DNA from: Syntrophomonadaceae bacterium
Lineage (GTDB): Bacteria; Bacillota; Dethiobacteria; DTU022; PWGO01
NCBI GenBank assembly: GCA_003550565.1
Contig: PUKQ01000188.1
Span: forward strand, 1-46,607
Direction: 5' to 3'
Length of the DNA stretch: 46,607 nucleotides
Shown: in pieces, positions 8,191 through 16,338 of the stretch
Layout of the letters: each line of letters starts with the position of its first letter
Position numbering within the stretch: the first letter of the stretch is position 1
Notes under the pieces: model-generated
Told to the model about the DNA's origin: nothing
Seen by the model: only the letters and a program-made list of their open reading frames with translations
Databases searched by the model: none
Program-made: the position numbers and the translations under genes

Positions 8191-9735
8191 TTATTGGCTG
8201 TGGATGCCGTTTTTAACATCGTTCATTTTCATTAACTTATTTATTCCATTTATATATGCTTTAATACTTGCTTCAATTATGTCTGTACTTAGGCCTCTGC
8301 CGGTTATGTCTTTATTATTGTGATTAATTTTTACGGTAACTTCTCCGAGGGCGTCTCTTCCGCCGGTAACCGCACTCAGGTTATAACTTGTCAGAGTAAT
8401 ATTTATTCCTGTAATTTTATTGATGGCATTGTATGCGGCGTCAATAGGACCGGAACCAATGGCCACTTCTTCAAAATATTCATCGCCTTTAATAAGGCGG
8501 ATGATTGCTGCCGGAATGCTTTTACTACCGCTTACAGTTTGCAAATAATCAAGCTTGTATGTAGGTTCTGTAAAAGAAAGATGTTCGAAGACAAGCGCTT
8601 CTATATCTTCTCTATACACTCCCTTTTTCTTATCGGCTAACTCCACAAATCGCTCATAGAAATCTTCGAACTCTTCCTCGGGAATGGTATATCCCGTTGC
8701 CTGCAATTCATTTTTCAATGCGTGCCTTCCGGAGCGGGCGGTAAGTAGCATTTGAGCGGGCTTACCGCCAATAAGATCAGTATCGATAATTTCATATGTG
8801 CGTTTATCTTTAAGGACACCATCCTGATGAATGCCGGATGAGTGGGCAAATGCATTTATACCAATAATAGCTTTATTTACCGGTATCGGAATGCCTGTTA
8901 ATTTGCTTACCAGACGGCTGGTTCGATATATTTCCTGAGTGTTTATGTCTGTATAGTGGGCAAACATGTCCTGGCGTATGCGTAAAGCTACGGCAATTTC
9001 TTCGAGGGAGGCGTTGCCTGCTCTCTCGCCGATTCCATTAACATTGCATTCTATTTGTTTGGCGCCGTTCTTAATGGCTGACAATGAATTGCTAACGGCC
9101 ATGCCCAGGTCGTTATGGCAGTGAACGCTTAAAACTGCATTTTCTATACCCTTAACATTTTCATTAATTCTGCGAATTAACGCCCCAAATTCTTCGGGAA
9201 CCGAATACCCAACTGTGTCGGGAATATTTATGGTAGTTGCTCCGGCTTCAATGGCGGCTTCTATAACCCGGAACAGATAATCTTCTTGGGCTCGCGTGGC
9301 ATCTTCCGGTGAATATTCGATATCATCAGTAAATTGACGGGCATATTTTATTGTTTGCACGGCCTGCTCAATAAGCTCTTCCGGTTTTTTATGCAGCTTT
9401 TGTTCCATGTGAATGTTTGATACCCCTAAAAAAATATGGATACGCGGTTTTTCCGCTTCTTTTACAGCTTCCCAGGCAGCATCAACATCTTCTTTTACAC
9501 ACCTGGCCAGGGCGCAAATGGTAGGCCCCTTAACTTGACGGGATATTTCTTTTACAGCATCAAGTTCTCCGGGTGATGATATTGGAAATCCGGCTTCAAT
9601 AACATCTACGTTGAGTTTGGCTAATTGCTTTGCTATTTTTAATTTTTCATCCATATTAAGTTTAGAGCCCGGTGTTTGCTCACCGTCTCTTAAAGTACTG
9701 TCAAATATAATTACTTTCTCTTTTTCCATGATCAT
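8191..9735 (-). CDS. leuA: 2-isopropylmalate synthase
   Basis: First committed enzyme of leucine biosynthesis, condensing acetyl-CoA with 2-oxoisovalerate. The TIM-barrel domain (residues about 1-275) carries DSTLRDGEQTPG at the N-terminus, the metal ligands in SVHCHNDLGMA, and NGIGERAGNASLEE. A C-terminal regulatory domain (about 390-514) is present, so leucine feedback is expected. The start is ATG at 9735 or 9729, directly after AGGAGG; the longer open frame runs back into the T-box leader and is not coding. At 514 residues the length is typical. Other leu genes are not next to it here. It is regulated by the T-box. Confidence 0.95.
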   Translation of the reverse strand: MIMEKEKVIIFDSTLRDGEQTPGSKLNMDEKLKIAKQLAKLNVDVIEAGFPISSPGELDAVKEISRQVKGPTICALARCVKEDVDAAWEAVKEAEKPRIHIFLGVSNIHMEQKLHKKPEELIEQAVQTIKYARQFTDDIEYSPEDATRAQEDYLFRVIEAAIEAGATTINIPDTVGYSVPEEFGALIRRINENVKGIENAVLSVHCHNDLGMAVSNSLSAIKNGAKQIECNVNGIGERAGNASLEEIAVALRIRQDMFAHYTDINTQEIYRTSRLVSKLTGIPIPVNKAIIGINAFAHSSGIHQDGVLKDKRTYEIIDTDLIGGKPAQMLLTARSGRHALKNELQATGYTIPEEEFEDFYERFVELADKKKGVYREDIEALVFEHLSFTEPTYKLDYLQTVSGSKSIPAAIIRLIKGDEYFEEVAIGSGPIDAAYNAINKITGINITLTSYNLSAVTGGRDALGEVTVKINHNNKDITGRGLSTDIIEASIKAYINGINKLMKMNDVKNGIHSQ

Positions 9736-9783
9736 ATTTCCTCCTAAGATTATTTTATTTTGAAGAATAATTAAATAAATAAT

Positions 9784-10065
9784 AAAAACCTTTCGTTCCA
9801 AGAGACGAAAGGTTTTCGCGGTACCACTCTTATTAGCAAGCTTCAATGAGCTTGCTCACTCTTTGCCCTTAACGCGGGCCCAATGCGACCTTCCTACTAA
9901 CTATTTGAAATTATTTGTGAAGCTAATTTCTTTATAGTTTTCAGTCGGTATCTCCCGGACGAGTTCGAAAGAGCTTACCTGCCGATTTTCAGCTTACACG
10001 GCTCTCTGAAAGGTATATTGCCTTTTCTAATACTTCCGATCCTCGAATAGTATTTAGTTTTTATA
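9784..10065 (-). promoter_or_regulatory. T-box riboswitch (leucine type) of leuA
   Basis: On the minus strand the conserved T-box sequence AAGAGTGGTACCGCG occupies 9817-9831. It is followed by a terminator hairpin (9784-9816; arms ACCTTTCGT and ACGAAAGGT, then T-run). Further upstream are Stem I elements: GGAT then AGTA, AGAGAGC in the distal arm, and GAACTC followed by GTCC pairing with GGAT. In this register the specifier is CUC (Leu) at 9961-9963, matching the leuA function. Uncharged tRNA-Leu should stabilise the antiterminator. Confidence 0.92.
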
Positions 10066-10071
10066 TATACA

Positions 10072-10100
10072 ATATTATTGTATTTTAGAGATACTGTCAA
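10072..10100 (-). promoter_or_regulatory. Promoter of the leuA T-box transcript
   Basis: On the minus strand, TTGACA (10095-10100) and TAATAT (10072-10077) are separated by 17 bases, a consensus sigma-A promoter placed correctly ahead of the T-box. Confidence 0.85.
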
Positions 10101-10246
10101 TACACGTAAGTTTAAATCCTAAGTGCTTTTAGATGCAAGTAATATTTTTAAAGTAGAAAAAACCTCATATTATATTTGATATATTATTTTATGCGTGCTA
10201 ATATAATAAAAAATAAAATTATAGCTTCAACTTTATACTTTATAAA

Positions 10247-10275
10247 TTGCCAATCAGTTTAAGTAAATATATCTT
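10247..10275 (+). promoter_or_regulatory. Probable promoter of the COG3580/3581-activase operon
   Basis: TTGCCA (10247-10252) and TATCTT (10270-10275) are 17 bases apart, in AT-rich sequence about 35 bases before the start codon. The -35 matches five of six and the -10 four of six. Confidence 0.5.
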
Positions 10276-10310
10276 AATATGTCTAATAAAAAGAAGTGGT
10301 GATGATGTAA

Positions 10311-12497
10311 ATGAAAATAGGAATCCCCAGAGCAATGGGGTATTATTACTATTATCCCTTTTATCGTAAATTTTTAGAATATTTGGATGTGGAGCCGGTA
10401 ATTTCTTCTCCCACCAGTAGAAAAACTCTTGATTCATTAACAGATTGCCCCACAGATGAACCATGCATCTCTGTGAAACTAACTTTTCCTCATGTGAGGC
10501 AGTTATTGGAAAAAGAGGTAGATGGCATATTTTTGCCTGTGTTGGTAAGCGGGAGGAAAGATAGCTACTTTTGCCCGAAACACATAGGACTGCCGGCCAT
10601 GGTGAAAAACAATTTCAATTTAACCGATGATATGTTTTTATCCCCCAAATTTGATATCCATCATACTACCGATAAAGGCCGTTCTTCTTTTGTTAGGGAA
10701 GCTAAAAAAATTGGAGCAGATTCTAGAAAGGCGCGCCGGGCTTTTAATGCTGCATGGGAGAAACAAAAAGAATTTATTTACCTCACCTACTCCAGGCAAA
10801 TCACTACCCCCGAAGCATTCACTTTATTGGAAGGGAAAGAAATTAATTCACCGCTCGGCAAAGAAGGGGGAATTAATATTGGCATAGTGGCCCACAGCTA
10901 TACTTTATATGATTATATCGGCTATAACCTGGTAGATCGCCTGCGTGAATACGGAAATGTTTACACTCCGGAAATGATTTCACCGGAAGAAGCTGTTCAC
11001 CAGGTTGAAGATTCTATTTATGATGGAGAAAAACTGTGGAGTTTTGAAATACAGTTAGTAGGTAGTGCTCTTTACTGGCTGCGTAATGGCATGGTAGATA
11101 AATTAATTATGCTGGGGCCGTTTGAATGCGGGCCGGAAGCAATAATAGAAAACTTTTTGGAAGAAAAATGTAATGAGATGAATGTCCCCTTTCTTATTCT
11201 AACCGTGGATGAACAGACCGGTGAAGCGGGCCTTATGACCCGTATAGAGGCTTTTATGGATACTGTTCCGGTAATTGAGAGTCCAGAAGGCACAAATGAG
11301 AAAGGCGGGGAAAAAGACCTTTCATGGTCGGCGAATAAAAATAAACAAATTCATGTTCCTACATTTGATAAAAGGGTAGTAGGTTTACCTACAATGGGCA
11401 ATTTGGGAGTTATATTATCTACTATCTTCAAAGAACTGGATATCGAAACAGTGATTCCTCCCATTACAAATAGGACCGTGGAGTTAGGTATGGAAGTAGC
11501 TCCGGAATTCATATGTTTTCCCATGACAGTTACTATCGGGCAGATGAGGGAAGCATTAGAACAGGGGGCGAACACGATTGCCATGGTTACCGGAAAAGGT
11601 AGATGCCGTTTGGGATGGTACGCTGATATTCAAGAAATACTTCTTAATAAGTTGGGCTATCAATTTGAAATGGTGGCTATAGACAATCCTTTTCCGGTTT
11701 TTAAGAAGGGGAGGCAGTTTTTAAAAACCCTGCAATTAATTACAGCAGAAGGCGCTTCCTGGCCTAAAATTTCCCGAGCCTTTGTCAGGGGTTATAGACG
11801 ATTGATAGCATTGGATGCGGCGGAAAACGAACTTTTTTATTATAGGGCTATTGAGAAGAACAGGGGAGAAGCAGATAGGTTATTTAATAATTTTAGCCGA
11901 CGCCTTTTGCAGTTAGAAACAATAGGAGAATTTGAAGCTGCTTACAAAAATTATCTGGAAGAATTAAATAAATTAGAAAGAGTAGAAAATGAGGAAATTT
12001 ACCGGGTAAGAATTATCGGGGAAATATATGCAGTCCAAGAAAAATTTGTTAACCTTGATCTCATAGAAAGGCTGGGAAAATATCCATCCCAGAGAATATG
12101 GGTGGAACGTGAACTTAACACCAGCAACTGGTTCCGTTTGAAAGTGCTTAATGACAAAAAACTCAGAGAAAGGCACAGCGAGATTGAAGAAGCAGCTGCT
12201 CCTTACCTGGATGAGATGGTAGGGGGGCACGGACAAGAGAATGTAGGGCTTACGGTGCTGGCGCCTCAAGAGGGAATTGATGGCATTATACATTTATTTC
12301 CTTTTACTTGTATGCCGGAGATTGTAGCTCAAAACATATTAACCCGTGTGACTGAGGAAAAAGATATACCTATTTTAACAATTATTACTAACGAACAAAC
12401 CGGCGAAGCAGGCGTTCAAACCAGATTAGAGGCTTTTCTGGATATAATGAAAGATAAAAAAAGAAAACAAAAAAAGGAGAGTGGAATACTCTTATGA
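10311..12497 (+). CDS. Fused COG3580/COG3581-type iron-sulfur protein (CoA-dehydratase activase-associated family)
   Basis: A 728-residue protein made of two related halves. The first (about 1-340) resembles COG3580 (DUF2229), starting with IGIPRAMGYYY; the second (about 350-728) resembles COG3581, with GLPTMGNLGV, APEFICFPMTV and GKGRCRLGWYAD. Each half has three similarly placed cysteines (52, 88, 273 and 402, 432, 667), and each ends with a TNEQTGEAG-type motif (VDEQTGEAG, TNEQTGEAG). The families are distant relatives of the 2-hydroxyacyl-CoA dehydratase/benzoyl-CoA reductase subunits, so the cysteines may hold an iron-sulfur cluster, possibly a double cubane. The ATPase downstream overlaps it by four bases (ATGA), implying coupled translation and a reductase/activator pair. 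The substrate is unknown. Confidence 0.8.
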   Translation: MKIGIPRAMGYYYYYPFYRKFLEYLDVEPVISSPTSRKTLDSLTDCPTDEPCISVKLTFPHVRQLLEKEVDGIFLPVLVSGRKDSYFCPKHIGLPAMVKNNFNLTDDMFLSPKFDIHHTTDKGRSSFVREAKKIGADSRKARRAFNAAWEKQKEFIYLTYSRQITTPEAFTLLEGKEINSPLGKEGGINIGIVAHSYTLYDYIGYNLVDRLREYGNVYTPEMISPEEAVHQVEDSIYDGEKLWSFEIQLVGSALYWLRNGMVDKLIMLGPFECGPEAIIENFLEEKCNEMNVPFLILTVDEQTGEAGLMTRIEAFMDTVPVIESPEGTNEKGGEKDLSWSANKNKQIHVPTFDKRVVGLPTMGNLGVILSTIFKELDIETVIPPITNRTVELGMEVAPEFICFPMTVTIGQMREALEQGANTIAMVTGKGRCRLGWYADIQEILLNKLGYQFEMVAIDNPFPVFKKGRQFLKTLQLITAEGASWPKISRAFVRGYRRLIALDAAENELFYYRAIEKNRGEADRLFNNFSRRLLQLETIGEFEAAYKNYLEELNKLERVENEEIYRVRIIGEIYAVQEKFVNLDLIERLGKYPSQRIWVERELNTSNWFRLKVLNDKKLRERHSEIEEAAAPYLDEMVGGHGQENVGLTVLAPQEGIDGIIHLFPFTCMPEIVAQNILTRVTEEKDIPILTIITNEQTGEAGVQTRLEAFLDIMKDKKRKQKKESGILL

Positions 12498-13495
12498 GAG
12501 CTTATATTGGTGTAGATGTTGGCAGTTTAACCACTAAAATTGTAGCCCTGGATGAAAATGGGGAAGCTTTATTTGATTGGTATGCCCGAAACCAGGGGGG
12601 GCCAATTGAAACTGTCCAGCAAGGTTTTCGTAAATTAGAAAGTGAACCTCTTAAAGATATAGATATAGGGGGCATAGGGACTACCGGTTCCGGTAGGCAT
12701 TTAGCGGCCATAATGGTCGGCGCGGATATAATAAAAAACGAAATTACCGCTCATGCAGTTGCTGCCAGCCACGTAAACCCGGGGGTTCGCACTGTTATTG
12801 ATATCGGAGGTCAAGATTCCAAAATCATATATTTAAAAAAAGGAGTAGCCGTAGGTTTTAACATGAATACTATCTGTGCTGCCGGAACAGGCTCTTTTCT
12901 TGATCACCAGGCTTCTCGGCTAAATATACCCATTGAGGAATTTGGCGAATATGCTCTTAAGTCTGATAATTCCGTGCGTATTTCCGGCCGCTGTGGAGTC
13001 TTTGCAGAATCTGATCTCATACATAAGCAGCAAATGGGTTATAATCGGGAAGATCTCGTTGCCGGGCTTTGTATGGCTTTAGCCAGAAATTTTGTTACTA
13101 ATGTGGCCCGTTCCAAGAAAGTAGAACCGGAAATTCTCTTTCAAGGAGGCGTTGCTGCCAACCTGGGTATTAAGTATGCTTTAGAGGTTATTTTAAATAA
13201 GGAACTCATAATACCTGACAAGTTTAAAGTGATGGGGGCTTATGGTGCTGCTCTTTTAGCTTTGCGGGAAAAGCAAAATACTAACGAACTTTCAAAATAC
13301 CGCGGCGCTCATGCAATAGCTTCCTTTGATTGTTATCCCCGGAGTTTTATTTGCGATGATTGCAGCAACAGTTGCGAAATTAACGAACTCTACATTGACG
13401 AAAAACTTGTAAGCAGATGGGGGAGTCGTTGCGCCAAGTGGGAAGACCTTAACTACCACAAGAAAGAAAAAACAAAAAGCCAGGCAACCTTTTAA
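12494..13495 (+). CDS. BadF/HgdC-type ATPase, activator of a 2-hydroxyacyl-CoA dehydratase-like protein
   Basis: ATP-hydrolysing, iron-sulfur electron donor of the acetate kinase/actin fold family. It has the phosphate-binding motif GVDVGSLTTK, IDIGGQDSK, and the two cysteines that in HgdC bridge a [4Fe-4S] cluster across the homodimer, in NTICAAGTGSF and SGRCGVFAESD. Beyond the usual end (about residue 262) there is a tail with further cysteines, CDDCSNSC and SRCAKWE, that could bind another metal or cluster. The start overlaps the stop of the upstream gene. By analogy it injects low-potential electrons into its partner at the cost of ATP. The partner is inferred from gene coupling. Confidence 0.9.
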   Translation: MRAYIGVDVGSLTTKIVALDENGEALFDWYARNQGGPIETVQQGFRKLESEPLKDIDIGGIGTTGSGRHLAAIMVGADIIKNEITAHAVAASHVNPGVRTVIDIGGQDSKIIYLKKGVAVGFNMNTICAAGTGSFLDHQASRLNIPIEEFGEYALKSDNSVRISGRCGVFAESDLIHKQQMGYNREDLVAGLCMALARNFVTNVARSKKVEPEILFQGGVAANLGIKYALEVILNKELIIPDKFKVMGAYGAALLALREKQNTNELSKYRGAHAIASFDCYPRSFICDDCSNSCEINELYIDEKLVSRWGSRCAKWEDLNYHKKEKTKSQATF

Positions 13496-13628
13496 GTAAA
13501 TAAATAATTAAGCAAAAAAATAAGTAAAGTAAGCTTATAATTATTTAACAATATATAAGATGTAAGCGTCAAATTGAATTCCCATAGAATTGCTAGAACA
13601 GTTGTGTGATAAATCTCCTTGATTGGCT

Positions 13629-13700
13629 TAAGGTAATCTATGTAAAATTTTGTTTAAGGTAATCTGTGTAAAATTTGATTTATGTAAGCTGTGTGAAGGG
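13629..13700. repeat. Decayed 26-base tandem repeat, three copies
   Basis: Two near-identical units begin at 13629 and 13655 (TAAGGTAATCT then A/G, TGTAAAATTT). A third, more diverged unit with a one-base deletion begins at 13681 (TATGTAAGCTGTGTGAAGG). The last unit runs into the REP-like element. Confidence 0.7.
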
Positions 13701-13782
13701 GACGGTTATTCATTGTCCCCGAAGCGCAGCGAAGGGCCGAAGGAAGCGAAGCGACTGAGGGGAGACTATGGAACCGTCCCCT
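13697..13782. repeat. REP-like GC-rich palindromic element 1
   Basis: Outer arms AGGGGACGGTT (13697-13707) and AACCGTCCCCT (13772-13782) are perfect reverse complements. They enclose a GC-rich middle with repeated GAAGCG/AAGCG units, in strong contrast to the AT-rich surroundings. The GGGGACGG core recurs in the element at 21586-21652. It looks like a non-autonomous REP/RAYT-type element, with no transposase gene in the window. Confidence 0.7.
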
Positions 13783-14060
13783 GAAATACAGCGTATTAAG
13801 CATAAACAGCTTTCATATTCCTTAAGTAATTAATATACGACCATATAACTGGTAGTATTTATATCATTGACTGATACCCTTAATAACGCTAAAGTAATTT
13901 AAAATGAATTCCCGAGAACAAATATAAAATCATAGAAAAGCAGGCAAGACAGGACTTAAGAGATTCGTAAATTTATAACTTCCGATAATATATCTTATGT
14001 TAACTAAAAAATTTATAATTAATTATTATAATATTTTAATCTTTATGCTTATCAATTCTA

Positions 14061-14474
14061 TCAATCGCCGATAATTTTAATAATTAACCGTTTGGGTCTG
14101 CGACCGTCGAATTCTGCATAATAAATTTGCTGCCAAGGACCCAAATCGAGCTTTCCCGCGGTAATTGGCAAAACAACCTGGTTGCCCATAACTATGCTTT
14201 TTAAGTGAGCATCGCCATTATCCTCACCGGTGCGATGATGGCTATAATTGGGTCCGAATGGAGCTATTTCTTCCAGCATGTTGTCCATATCTTCCTGGAA
14301 ACCTGATTCGGCGTCATTTACATATACACCGGCAGTTATATGCATGGCAGATACTAAGGCCATCCCTTCATTTATATTGCTTTTTTGAAGTTCTTCTGAC
14401 ACATTTTGGGTAATGTTAATATATTCCCTTCGTTTTGAGGTATTGAAGGTCATATAAGCGGTATGGCTTTTCAT
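14061..14474 (-). CDS. YjbQ family (UPF0047) protein
   Basis: A 137-residue protein of the secondary thiamine-phosphate synthase/YjbQ family. Family features are visible: [20 protein letters not shown], the histidine-rich stretch [18 protein letters not shown], and [13 protein letters not shown]-like [13 protein letters not shown] near the end. The histidines and glutamate form a probable metal-binding site. Some members show weak thiamine-phosphate synthase activity, but the physiological role is not settled. The ATG follows GGGGGAGGG at good spacing. It is a single gene, divergent from the CapA-like gene. Confidence 0.9.
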   Translation of the reverse strand: MKSHTAYMTFNTSKRREYINITQNVSEELQKSNINEGMALVSAMHITAGVYVNDAESGFQEDMDNMLEEIAPFGPNYSHHRTGEDNGDAHLKSIVMGNQVVLPITAGKLDLGPWQQIYYAEFDGRRPKRLIIKIIGD

Positions 14475-14592
14475 ATTAATTATCCCTCCCCCACTCTATG
14501 TTTTTTAGACTACCTTAAATAATAATTTAACAAATGTTATTTCTTTATACAAATTTATTGTTTTTAACTGTTTATTTTTATGTTTTTAGATA

Positions 14593-14601
14593 TGATATAA
14601 T
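14593..14601 (+). promoter_or_regulatory. Extended -10 promoter of the CapA-like gene
   Basis: TGATATAAT gives TGnTATAAT, a consensus extended -10 element about 50 bases before the start codon. No good -35 is visible at 17 bases, which such promoters can do without. Confidence 0.55.
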
Positions 14602-14653
14602 CTTTATTGAAGTTTATCACTTAAGGTATAAGCAAAATAAAGGATTGATATTT

Positions 14654-15979
14654 ATGAAAACAAAGAAAAAGGACAATAAAAAGAAGAAAAATAACCCGGC
14701 AACCATAGTAATTTTGCTGCTTATATTCATTTTAGTTGCCGCTTATACTATTTTTGCTAATTTTATCGATTTTCCATTTTCTGATCAGTTTTCTAGAGCG
14801 CTTTCCATTTTACCTTTTTATAATGAAGATAGTGCAGAAGAAAAAACTAAAGAAAAACCTGACCCTATTCATGAAATCGAGGAAGAGGAAGAAGATAAAG
14901 AAGCTTTATTAATGGCAGCGGGAGATGTAATGGTTCATACCATTCAGCTTAATCAGGCAAAAGATGAGAATAATGATTATGATTTTAGCCCCAGTTATGA
15001 ATATATTACTGACTACCTTGAAAATGCTGATGTTGCCGTGGCTAATTTAGAAACTACTTTTGCCGGTCCCGAAAGAGGCTACTCATGTTTTCCTTTGTTT
15101 AATACACCCGATGCCCTTGCCCATAACCTTAAAGACGCAGGGTTTGATTTAATGTGTACAGCTAACAATCATTCACTGGATATGGGAAAAGAAGGTTTAT
15201 TTCGGACTATTAATGTGTTAAGGGATGCTGGTCTGCAATCGTTTGGTACTTATCAGAGCCGGGAAGAAAGAGATACTTCTTTAATTGTAGATGTTAATGG
15301 AATTAATGTGGGTTTTCTTGCTTATACTGATAGTACTAATGCTATACCAATTCCGGAAGGAAAAGATTATATCGTTAATTATGTGGGAGTTGATAGCGAG
15401 CCTTCTTTAGAAAGCGCAGCGGCTATTTTTGAGGAAGACATTGAACGCGCTCGAAATGAAGGGGCAGATCTGGTAGCAGTATACATGCACTGGGGTCATG
15501 AATACCAATTTACCCCTCATATATGGCAGGAGAAACTTGCCGAATCTTTAGCTAAAGCAGGTGCAGACATGATATTAGGTAGTCACCCCCATGTAATACA
15601 ACCCATGGAATTTATAGAAATTGAAAAAAATGACGGATCATCACATGAAGCTTTTGTTGCTTACTCCATGGGTAATTTTGTTTCTAACCAGCATTATATA
15701 CCCGGTGCAATTCCCACCGAAGAAGTAAAGTACGGCCTGGTTTTAAAATTACACCTGGCAAAAGAAGCGGAAACTGAAGAGGCTTACATTGATAAAGTAG
15801 AATATATGCTTACCTGGGTAAACCGGGATCGGGAACATCAAATTCTTCCCCTGCACGAAGCCATAGCTTCAGAGCCGGAAGTTTTTAAAATACCTGAAAA
15901 TAAATATAACCGTCTTGAACCAATTTGGGATAGAACCCTGGAAAGATTGGAAAATTTCCAGCCGGCGTTTACGCCTTAA
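14654..15979 (+). CDS. CapA/PgsA-like membrane-anchored metallophosphatase
   Basis: A 441-residue protein of the PGA_cap family related to the poly-gamma-glutamate capsule protein CapA/PgsA. A lysine-rich cytoplasmic start is followed by one membrane anchor (about residues 20-37) and then an acidic linker. The extracellular metallophosphatase-like domain has AAGDVMVH, ANLETTF, CTANNHSLDMG, VYMHWGHEY, LGSHPHVIQPM and YSMGNF, the usual metal ligands. The ATG at 14654 is chosen because AAAGGA precedes it and it gives a clean signal-anchor; the frame extends further upstream without a better start. No capB/capC genes are nearby, so capsule synthesis is not implied. It may act on cell-wall polymers. 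Confidence 0.85.
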   Translation: MKTKKKDNKKKKNNPATIVILLLIFILVAAYTIFANFIDFPFSDQFSRALSILPFYNEDSAEEKTKEKPDPIHEIEEEEEDKEALLMAAGDVMVHTIQLNQAKDENNDYDFSPSYEYITDYLENADVAVANLETTFAGPERGYSCFPLFNTPDALAHNLKDAGFDLMCTANNHSLDMGKEGLFRTINVLRDAGLQSFGTYQSREERDTSLIVDVNGINVGFLAYTDSTNAIPIPEGKDYIVNYVGVDSEPSLESAAAIFEEDIERARNEGADLVAVYMHWGHEYQFTPHIWQEKLAESLAKAGADMILGSHPHVIQPMEFIEIEKNDGSSHEAFVAYSMGNFVSNQHYIPGAIPTEEVKYGLVLKLHLAKEAETEEAYIDKVEYMLTWVNRDREHQILPLHEAIASEPEVFKIPENKYNRLEPIWDRTLERLENFQPAFTP

Positions 15980-15989
15980 AAATAAATAA

Positions 15990-16199
15990 CTATTGATCAC
16001 TATTGAGATCGATATCTTGTTCTTCTTCTTGCTGTAATCTTAACCTGAACCTTTTAACGGCTATTGCTAAGAATAATTGGAATATTACCAGGACTACAAA
16101 AATAATTGATAGGGCGGGAACTGTACTGTTAAAATAAAAGTATATGCCTATGAGGAGGAATAATAAAGCTGACAAATAGTGATATGCGGGGCTTAACAT
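15990..16199 (-). CDS. Small two-helix membrane protein of unknown function
   Basis: A 69-residue protein with two hydrophobic helices (about residues 7-24 and 28-47), then a basic segment VKRFRLRLQ and an acidic tail. A good ribosome binding site, AGGAGA, lies 9 bases before the ATG, which supports it as a real gene. It converges on the CapA-like gene and lies divergent from the glycosyltransferase. I recognise no family. Confidence 0.65.
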   Translation of the reverse strand: MLSPAYHYLSALLFLLIGIYFYFNSTVPALSIIFVVLVIFQLFLAIAVKRFRLRLQQEEEQDIDLNSDQ

Positions 16200-16338
16200 A
16201 AACTTAACTCTCCTAAGATTAAAAATATAATGACTCTAATAAGTATAACATATTATAAGGTTATTTATTAAGTTAGAGACGAAGTATAAGTAAAGTCAAT
16301 AATGTACCCTCATATAATAGATAAAAGGTGGCCTCAAG

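Larger units (their letters stand above)
13496..14060. other. Gene-free interval between convergent genes
   Basis: No credible reading frame lies in these 565 bases. They hold an AT-rich imperfect inverted repeat just after the activase (13502-13546, a weak terminator candidate), three decaying tandem repeats, a GC-rich REP-like element, and then about 270 AT-rich bases in which I see nothing specific. Confidence 0.6.

Noticed and set aside
13502-13546. Terminator of the activase operon
   Set aside because: The arms are AT-rich with a bulge and no T-run follows directly; kept only as a weak candidate.
13629-13700. Short CRISPR array
   Set aside because: Units are directly tandem without spacers and decay in sequence; no cas genes are present.
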